Source of the DNA: Adiantum capillus-veneris
Lineage: Eukaryota; Streptophyta; Polypodiopsida; Polypodiales; Pteridaceae
Assembly (NCBI GenBank): GCA_014529385.2
Contig: CM043970.1
Coordinates: 49,281,898 to 49,345,897, forward strand
DNA length: 64,000 nucleotides
Reading direction: 5' to 3'
Shown here piece after piece: positions 57,584 to 64,000 of the stretch. The position numbers and the translations under genes are program-made. Position 1 is the stretch's first letter. Every line of letters starts with the position of its first letter. Under the pieces are notes generated by a model. It did not search any database and was not told where the DNA came from. It saw nothing but the letters and a program-made list of their open reading frames with translations.

Positions 57584-60500
57584 ATGGCTGACAAACCAGA
57601 TGATGTGACTGAAGAGGTTTCCTCTTCACAGGGTCAACAGACACATGAAGTGGGTGAGTCCTCAAGACCACCACAGACTGATGATGATATATTCAGGACC
57701 CAGTTGGCTACTGCTGTGGCTATGTTCACACAAGTAATGCAGAATCCGAGGTTTTTAGCCTTTCTGCAACCTCCTGTTCCGTCTCAGCAAGTTGGGTCAC
57801 TGGATCATATTCAAAAGCCTGTTAAGGCTCGAGCACAGGTGATTCATACCGCACAGTCAATGGAAACACCTGTACACTTGACGGAGAACATGCAGTCTCC
57901 ACAACGTATGCCTAAGGTGCAAGAACAGGTGGCTGAGATGCCAGTTTTTCAAGCTGTACCAATTCAGCCCGCCACCTTTCAGCAGCCTATAGCTGGTTCT
58001 AATGGGCAGGGAAGCAACCTACAGGCTATGCAACAGGTCTTCCCACCACCTTCAGTACACCCTGGCTATTTTGGAGGTGGATCCGTATTCCAAAGCATGG
58101 CTGGTCATGCACCTGGAAATCAGTTTTATACGCCAGGAACAGTGTTTGCGGGTGCTCAAACGATGATGCCTAACCCCATGTACAGTGTCATGGGTATGCA
58201 ACCAGGGTTTCAAAGCACTCAGGGACAATTCAGGATGCCACAGGCAAATTTTGGTATGGCTGGAATTACAAATCAGCAACCAAATATGGCATTTCCAGGT
58301 CAAGTTAATAGCGGCCAAGGAACACACATGAACCTTAATAGTGTTCCCATGTTTCAGTCACTTCCATATGACAATTTAACGCCGCTGGAGAGGCCAACTC
58401 CGTACAAAGAAGGTGGCAAAGGTGTGTCATTCACGACCTTTACAGGGTTTGATGACAGGAAGAAGGCTCTTTCATTCCTCCAGCAGTTTGATAAGGCCTA
58501 TGCAGGGGGAAACTTTACAGAGGCTTCAAAGGTCCGCAAGGCAGCCACTTTCTTGACAGGGAATGCGGGACAATGGTGGACAACTTTATTGCTTCAAGGG
58601 CAAGCTCCGTCTACATGGATTTACTTCAAGCAGATTTTTGCAGCAGCATGGTTATCTGATGACTTTGAAGCAGATGTCATGACAGAATGGCACCAGCTAA
58701 ATGCTGCCACTTGCAGAAATCTGGATGATTACAATCGGAAGTTTTGGAAAGCTCTACTTCCAGTAACTTCCTATAGGTTTGTGCCATTGACAGAACAGAT
58801 TGAAAAATACTGTTGTGGCCTACCCAAAGGATTGAGAAAATATTGCACGAAGACAAAAGTCACTACTTTGACGCAGCTCATCGAGGTAGCAAACACTGGC
58901 AATGGTTTGCTCAAGGGAGAAGATTGTGAATTTAACACTGGCGTCAAGGCAGGATCAGGCAAGAAAAATTCAGCCAAGAAGCACGTTCCCAATGAGGCTC
59001 CTAAAGGGACTCATGAGTCAGCCAATGCAGGGAAAGACAAAGCTACGGCTGAATCAGAAAAAGGACCAGCAAAGAAATGGAAAAGACGTTTTCCTCGCAA
59101 GTCAGAAGAGCAAAAGAAGGTCCTGAGGACAGAGAACAAATGCTTTATATGTGAGCAGCCTGGCCACATTGCCTACAACTGTCCTACAAAGAAAAGGCCA
59201 GCTGATTCTGATGACAAGGAAGACAAGAAAGGAAAGAAGCCCATGGCTGGTCTAGTGCCAGATATGGTGGGCGACAAGCCAAATTCAGATGCAAGTGAGC
59301 TTTGCAGAGCATGGGGAAAGATTAGGGATCAAACAGTGCTTATCTTCTTTGATCCAGGTGCCAAAGCCAACTTTATTTCCCGAGAATTGGCTTCAAAGTT
59401 GGGAATCAGACCTGAAGAGATGGGGTATACAGCAGAGGCAGGTTTGGCATGTCCTGGCCATACAGAGGCTGTGACACCCATCATTGGAAAGTTGCGTCTA
59501 CATATCCAGTCCTATGTAGATGCTGAAGAATTTTACATCATGCCACTGGACGGATGTGATGTGTTGTTAGGTATTCCTTGGTTGTTTCGTGTACAGGGAA
59601 TCATGGATGCCTACAACAAAAAGATCACTGTACAGAGCAGGGGAAAGACTCACATTCTGGATGTAAAGCTTAAAGGGGAGTCTATTCCTACTGTATCAGC
59701 TTCTGCTATTACTTCTGTAATGAAAAAGCATCTTTCTGCGTACTTGGTTTTTGCACGTGAAGTGTCAGATTGTGATGAATCAAATTTATCTGTGCTAGAT
59801 AAAGAAAGGTCAATGTTTTTACAACAGTATAGTGACTGTTTTTCCGATTCATTACCGTCTCAATTACCGCCAGAGAGACCCGAGGACCATGCGATAGATT
59901 TGGTGCCAGGCTGTAGCCCACCAAATAAGCCTCCGTACAGGGTTACTGCGGCTCAGCAGAAAGAGATAATGGGCCAAGTACAGGAGTTGTTAGAAAAGGG
60001 GCTGATTCAGCCCAGTTCATCTCCATTCTGTTCTCCAGTGTTGTTGGTGCAGAAAAAGGATGGCTCATGGCGTATGTGCATCGACTACCGTGCACTAAAC
60101 AAGAATACCATCAAGAATAGGTTCCCTATACCTAGAATTGATGATATTATGGACAAATTAGAAGGAGCAGCTATGTTTAGCAGGATAGATCTAAAGAGTG
60201 GGTATCATCAGATCCGCATTAGATCAGAGGATGTGCACAAGACTGCTTTTAGAACGACGTTTGGCCTTTACGAATTTTTAGTGATGCCCTTTGGTCTCAC
60301 AAATGCTCCTGCTACGTTTAATAGCATGATGGACAGAATTTTCCGTCCACACCAGCAGTTTGTTGGTACATTCTTTGATGACATGATAGTCTACTCAAAG
60401 AATGAAGAGGAGTATAGGCATCACTTGGCCATTGTGTTCAAAGAGCTACGCAGTCATAGGTTGCTCATCAATGCAAAGAAAAGTGAGTTTTTTCTGGAAG

Positions 60501-62647
60501 AGATTCACTTTCTGGGACACATTGTCTCAAAGGACGGTGTCAGAATGGATCCTGCAAAAGTCGAAGCGATCAAGTCATGGCCAAATTTGAAGACGGTGCA
60601 TGATGTCCGAAGCTTTTTGGGACTATGCTCCTATTACAAAAGGTTTATCCGAAATTTCGCTGAGATTGCTTCACCTTTACATGCTCTTCAAAAGAAGGCA
60701 GTCACCTTCAGATGGACACAAAAAGAGATTTCAGCTTTTAATCTCTTAAAGGAAAAGATGACTTCGGATCCAGTCATTGTGTTGCCAGATCTTAGGAAGT
60801 CATTTGTGGTCCAGTGTGATGCCTGCGGTAGTAGCATTGGTGCTGTGCTAATGCAAGATGGCAGGGTAGTAGCCTATGAGAGCAGAATTTTGCAAGGGCC
60901 AGAGATTACCATGCAGGTCTATGAGAAAGAGTTACTGGCTGTGATTCATGCGCTCTTAAGTTGGAAACACTACCTGCTAGGTGCAGATTTCGTTGTCCAA
61001 ACGGATCATCAGACCTTGCGATACTTCTTGACACAGACAAAGTTATCTGAGAAGCATATGCGATGGGCAAATATCTTGTCCATGTTCCATTTTCAGATTG
61101 TGCATGTGGAAGGCAAGAAGAACGTTGTGGCTGATGCCTTGTCAAGGAAGCCACAAATTTCAGCTGTGTCGATTCCTTATCATCATGAACTTGATGATAT
61201 GAGAGAACAGTATGCAAATGATGAAGATTTTGCAAGGGTCTTCGAGCAACTAATGGATGGACAACGTCATGAACACTATCTTCTTAAAGACGGGTTCATG
61301 ATGATGCATGGCAGATTCTATGTCACAAAGCCATTGCGACGCAAAGTTATGGAAGAGAGTCATGTCCCACCGTATGCAGGGCATCGTGGTATCGATGCTA
61401 CAGTTAAAGCGGTAGAGACATTCTTCTATTGGCCTACATTGAGAAGGGATGTGGATGCCTTTGTGCGAGAATGCCTAAAATGCCAAAAGGTCAAGTTTGA
61501 CAGGCAAAAGGCACCAGGGTTATTGCAACCACTACCTATTCCAGATAAACCATGGGAAAGTATTGCTATGGATTTTATCTTTGATCTTCCGAAAACGCAG
61601 ACAGGAAACGATGGTATTTGGACCATTATTTGCAGATTCAGCAAACAGGCTCATTTTATTCCTGTCAGGAAGAAGATAAAGCCAGATCAGATGGCACGCT
61701 TGTTTATGAGCAATATTTTCAAGTATCATGGCATGCCACAGTCAATTATTAGCGACCGTGATCCACGCATGACTAGTTTGTTCTGGAAAGGCTTGTTTGA
61801 GAATATGGGTACCACGCTCAAATTCTCTTCGTCATTTCATCCTCAAACAGATGGGCAGTCAGAAGAGGCAAATTCTACTGTCCTAGATCTGCTGAAGTGC
61901 TATGTGTCAGAGCATAAAGGAAAGTGGGAGCAGTATTTGCCATTGGTGGAGTATGCATACAATAATACAGTGCATTCATCAACTGGCAAGGCACCTTTTG
62001 AGATAGTTGAAGGTGGCAAGAAAGTTCCTCCCATACTGCATACAAAGGACAAGATATTTGAAGCAGATAAGTATGTTCAAGACATGGATGAAATGTACAA
62101 GAAGGTCAAAGTGGCCTTAGAAAGGACTCAGGCAAAGCAAAAGAAAGCAGCTGATCGTCACCGTCGTGAAGTGGTATATTCACTTGGTGATTGGGTGCTT
62201 TTACGCTTTGAAAAGGCAAGGTTAAAGAAGATGAAGGGCAAGGAAAGACTGTTTCCAAAGCTCAGCATGCGTTACTATGGGCCTTTTCAAGTGTGCGACA
62301 TAATCAGTGATGTTGCATATAGGCTGAAATTGCCTGACAGTTGGAAGATTCACAATGCGTTTCATGTGAGTCTTCTCAGACCCTATGTGGGTGATGTGCC
62401 AGAAGATATGCCAGCTGAAGATCAGCCGGAAGTCGAGGAACTTGACGAGATCTTGGTCCCTGAACAGATCTTGGCACACAAAGAAAGGAAAGTGAAAGGC
62501 AAGGTTGCTAGGCGTTACTTGGTAAAGTTCAGAAACTATCCACCAATGGATGCTAAGTGGATGGAAGAAGGTGAACTTGCAGAGTCACCAACTGTGTTAT
62601 CACTTTACCTGGAAGCCTTCGATTTGCAACCTACCTTGACCCCTTGA
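57584..62647 (+). CDS. gag-pol polyprotein of chromovirus D with chromodomain
   Basis: 1687 residues from the ATG at 57584 (the upstream frame has no ATG). In order: a glutamine- and proline-rich N-terminus; capsid region (about 280-440, FTGFDDRKKALSFLQQFDK); CCHC knuckle (CFICEQPGHIAYNC, from 520); protease with FFDPGAKANFIS, D590 in DPGA where DSG or DTG is usual; RT with RMCIDYRALNKNTIKNRF and FFDD at 930-933; RNase H starting near D1079 (VVQCDACGSSIGAVL); integrase H2C2 near 1258 and catalytic D1330, D1391, E1427, a DD35E spacing; GPF module (MRYYGPFQVCDI); chromodomain (about 1620-1680, RRYLVKFRNYPPMDAKWME). Gag and pol are fused in one frame. The chromodomain is known to guide integration toward particular chromatin in this group. 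The copy could be active if the protease is. Confidence 0.95.
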   Translation: MADKPDDVTEEVSSSQGQQTHEVGESSRPPQTDDDIFRTQLATAVAMFTQVMQNPRFLAFLQPPVPSQQVGSLDHIQKPVKARAQVIHTAQSMETPVHLTENMQSPQRMPKVQEQVAEMPVFQAVPIQPATFQQPIAGSNGQGSNLQAMQQVFPPPSVHPGYFGGGSVFQSMAGHAPGNQFYTPGTVFAGAQTMMPNPMYSVMGMQPGFQSTQGQFRMPQANFGMAGITNQQPNMAFPGQVNSGQGTHMNLNSVPMFQSLPYDNLTPLERPTPYKEGGKGVSFTTFTGFDDRKKALSFLQQFDKAYAGGNFTEASKVRKAATFLTGNAGQWWTTLLLQGQAPSTWIYFKQIFAAAWLSDDFEADVMTEWHQLNAATCRNLDDYNRKFWKALLPVTSYRFVPLTEQIEKYCCGLPKGLRKYCTKTKVTTLTQLIEVANTGNGLLKGEDCEFNTGVKAGSGKKNSAKKHVPNEAPKGTHESANAGKDKATAESEKGPAKKWKRRFPRKSEEQKKVLRTENKCFICEQPGHIAYNCPTKKRPADSDDKEDKKGKKPMAGLVPDMVGDKPNSDASELCRAWGKIRDQTVLIFFDPGAKANFISRELASKLGIRPEEMGYTAEAGLACPGHTEAVTPIIGKLRLHIQSYVDAEEFYIMPLDGCDVLLGIPWLFRVQGIMDAYNKKITVQSRGKTHILDVKLKGESIPTVSASAITSVMKKHLSAYLVFAREVSDCDESNLSVLDKERSMFLQQYSDCFSDSLPSQLPPERPEDHAIDLVPGCSPPNKPPYRVTAAQQKEIMGQVQELLEKGLIQPSSSPFCSPVLLVQKKDGSWRMCIDYRALNKNTIKNRFPIPRIDDIMDKLEGAAMFSRIDLKSGYHQIRIRSEDVHKTAFRTTFGLYEFLVMPFGLTNAPATFNSMMDRIFRPHQQFVGTFFDDMIVYSKNEEEYRHHLAIVFKELRSHRLLINAKKSEFFLEEIHFLGHIVSKDGVRMDPAKVEAIKSWPNLKTVHDVRSFLGLCSYYKRFIRNFAEIASPLHALQKKAVTFRWTQKEISAFNLLKEKMTSDPVIVLPDLRKSFVVQCDACGSSIGAVLMQDGRVVAYESRILQGPEITMQVYEKELLAVIHALLSWKHYLLGADFVVQTDHQTLRYFLTQTKLSEKHMRWANILSMFHFQIVHVEGKKNVVADALSRKPQISAVSIPYHHELDDMREQYANDEDFARVFEQLMDGQRHEHYLLKDGFMMMHGRFYVTKPLRRKVMEESHVPPYAGHRGIDATVKAVETFFYWPTLRRDVDAFVRECLKCQKVKFDRQKAPGLLQPLPIPDKPWESIAMDFIFDLPKTQTGNDGIWTIICRFSKQAHFIPVRKKIKPDQMARLFMSNIFKYHGMPQSIISDRDPRMTSLFWKGLFENMGTTLKFSSSFHPQTDGQSEEANSTVLDLLKCYVSEHKGKWEQYLPLVEYAYNNTVHSSTGKAPFEIVEGGKKVPPILHTKDKIFEADKYVQDMDEMYKKVKVALERTQAKQKKAADRHRREVVYSLGDWVLLRFEKARLKKMKGKERLFPKLSMRYYGPFQVCDIISDVAYRLKLPDSWKIHNAFHVSLLRPYVGDVPEDMPAEDQPEVEELDEILVPEQILAHKERKVKGKVARRYLVKFRNYPPMDAKWMEEGELAESPTVLSLYLEAFDLQPTLTP

Positions 62648-63213
62648 GTTTCAAAGCTAAATGGATTGTCAGTGTGACAATGGCTTCTGAGACAAATGAT
62701 GTACATGGTATTTAAAGTGAGCTCAAATCAAATACCTGTTACATGAATGTTAGAGCTATACAGATTGTCAGTTTGGCAATTGCTCTTATGGAATGTCCAA
62801 AAGTTTGGTTAGTGCTATAGAAGTGAGTATTTCTTGTCAGTTTGTCAAGGATACAGTGATTGCTTCTATTAAAGAGTACATGTGTAACTGCATTCTTAAA
62901 CTGTCGGTTTGGGTATGCTCGAAAGTGTTACGGGATCCAACGTGTACTATAAGACAGTGGCAAAATGTGCAGCTACCATTTTGTCATTGGAACGTTAGTG
63001 ACTCAAAGCAATGGCAGAGTGCGAAGCTACCACTATGTCATTGGGACAGGGTTCACACGTACATGAGTCGACGAGGTGTTGAATACACCAGGGTTGACAA
63101 TGAGCATGTATGTGTCGTATATGTGTTGACAGGTGTTGAATACATCAGTGTTGACAGTAAGCATGTACGACATAGATGCAAACGAGGACGTTTGAGATTT
63201 CAAGAGGGGGGTA
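62648..63213 (+). other. 3' untranslated region and polypurine tract of chromovirus D
   Basis: 566 bp without coding potential. It includes short near-repeats (GGTGTTGAATACA.CAG.GTTGACA at about 63076 and 63132; GCAAAATGTGCAGCTACCA and its variant GCAGAGTGCGAAGCTACCA near 62958 and 63012) and ends TTTCAAGAGGGGGGTA before the LTR. Confidence 0.75.
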
Positions 63214-64000
63214 TGTCACCAGCGTGTGACTACTATCTATCCTTTTTGTTGATTTCTTTCTTATTATCTATTTACTTTCACTTTTTGGAAACACCCCTCG
63301 GGAAATCTAACTGCCGTGCATTGCATAGCTAGTGTGGAACTGTCCAGAGGGAGTCCAGGCCTGAGGGCAAGAGAGCACTAAGGTTGGACAAGGACTATGG
63401 TTAGCCAAGTGGGGTCATTGACTAGCCAAAGTGGAATCCTTTGCTACAGAGGCTACATTTCAGTTTTGGATGTGGCCGCAGTGTACAAAGAGGGTCGGAT
63501 GACCTAGAAAGATATAATGGCAGCATCTCCTAAAATTTAGGGAACTGCTATTTTGGGACCTGAAAATGTGTTGGCGTCATTACCTCCGGAATGACAAAGG
63601 GAACATTTTCTTACTCTGCCGTGAAGTCAACTGGGCAACCGGTTGGGATATTTTTAGGCGGCAACCCCGAAACGGGAAAATGCTTGTAAATGTGCCAAGT
63701 GGCACATTCTGGTGCAGTTTCCAATGCAAGAAGGAGTTGGCGCTGAATTTGAAGGGAAGAAGGGCTCATTTGCTGATTTTGTCACAGGTTAAGAGCTATG
63801 GAGTGCTTGCTTTCCCTCTTATGCACAGTGCGGTGCCAGGAGTGATGCCCTGCACGCTACGCACTGCCCTCTCTCTCCCCTTTGGCAGTATGTTATGCCC
63901 CTCTAGTGGGCTCTTCATTTGACCAATGTACAGTTGTGTGGGTTCATGCGCGATTGCCGAGGCAAGAGCCTCTTGCACAGGTACTGGATTAGCTAGCGGC
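63214..64000 (+). repeat. 3' LTR of chromovirus D, partial
   Basis: 787 bp, matching 55999 onward with two substitutions found (CCATGCC/CCAGGCC and TGGAATGC/TGGAGTGC). It continues beyond the window. Confidence 0.95.

Larger units (their letters stand above)
55999..64000 (+). mobile_element. chromovirus D, young and apparently complete in coding region
   Basis: The 5' LTR starts at 55999 (TGTCACCAGCG) and the 3' LTR at 63214, the latter cut by the window end. The 786 bp that can be compared differ at only two sites that I can find. One open gag-pol frame lies at 57584-62647. The polypurine tract CAAGAGGGGGG precedes the 3' LTR. It inserted in hAT 2 (left flank GTTGC). The right flank is not visible. 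Confidence 0.93.

Noticed and set aside
60371-60382. FFDD instead of YxDD in chromovirus D RT as an anomaly
   Set aside because: FFDD is common in plant chromoviruses and also occurs in element A here.

Overview
This is nuclear DNA of a land plant. Two host genes can be recognised. One is a SOUL/heme-binding-family gene (plus strand, 16028-17519, two exons). The other is the 3' two thirds of a plant fimbrin (actin-bundling) gene (minus strand, 23145-32141, ten exons with canonical splice sites and matching phases). Introns full of transposons, long CT/GT/GA microsatellites, tRNA-derived SINEs and a sushi/Tf1-like chromovirus suggest a large, repeat-rich genome, probably a seed-free plant such as a fern or lycophyte. 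That taxonomic guess is inference.

Layout. 1-2937: a decayed gene relic with a DGNHR motif, split by a solo LTR (1578-2398), then a minus-strand relic. 2938-13190: an old LTR retrotransposon with unusually short 142-bp LTRs. It carries an apparently intact LINE (ORF1 3485-4417, ORF2 4424-7804) bracketed by CT tracts. 13191-23144: mostly intergenic, with the SOUL gene and two tRNA-derived SINEs. 23145-32141: fimbrin exons, with one intron holding a decayed LINE and a SINE, and another intron holding a SINE fragment. 32893-54788: two more copies of that LINE family arranged head to tail. Between them sits an 18.2-kb nest: chromovirus A (34877-53076) contains chromovirus B (36175-42089), a Copia element C (42620-46795, part of it inverted) and a hAT transposon (to 52280). 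A solo LTR (53451-54657) and a second hAT (from 54789) follow. 55999-64000: chromovirus D, very young, with an uninterrupted 1687-codon gag-pol frame and its 3' LTR cut by the window end.

The nesting is well supported. For most insertions, removing the element and one copy of its short target duplication restores an uninterrupted reading frame or the older repeat.

The most interesting item is element B. Its gag and pol read like the sushi/Tf1 type of chromovirus. The position just after its 5' LTR is not a tRNA site. Instead it is perfectly complementary over 11 nt to the predicted first 11 nt of its own transcript, as in Tf1 self-priming. Its promoter also holds a heat-shock-element array with GAA every 10 bp for 80 bp or more. 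Also notable are the LINE's ORF1 and ORF2, which share one frame and are separated by a single TAG, and the telo-box-rich LTRs of chromovirus A.
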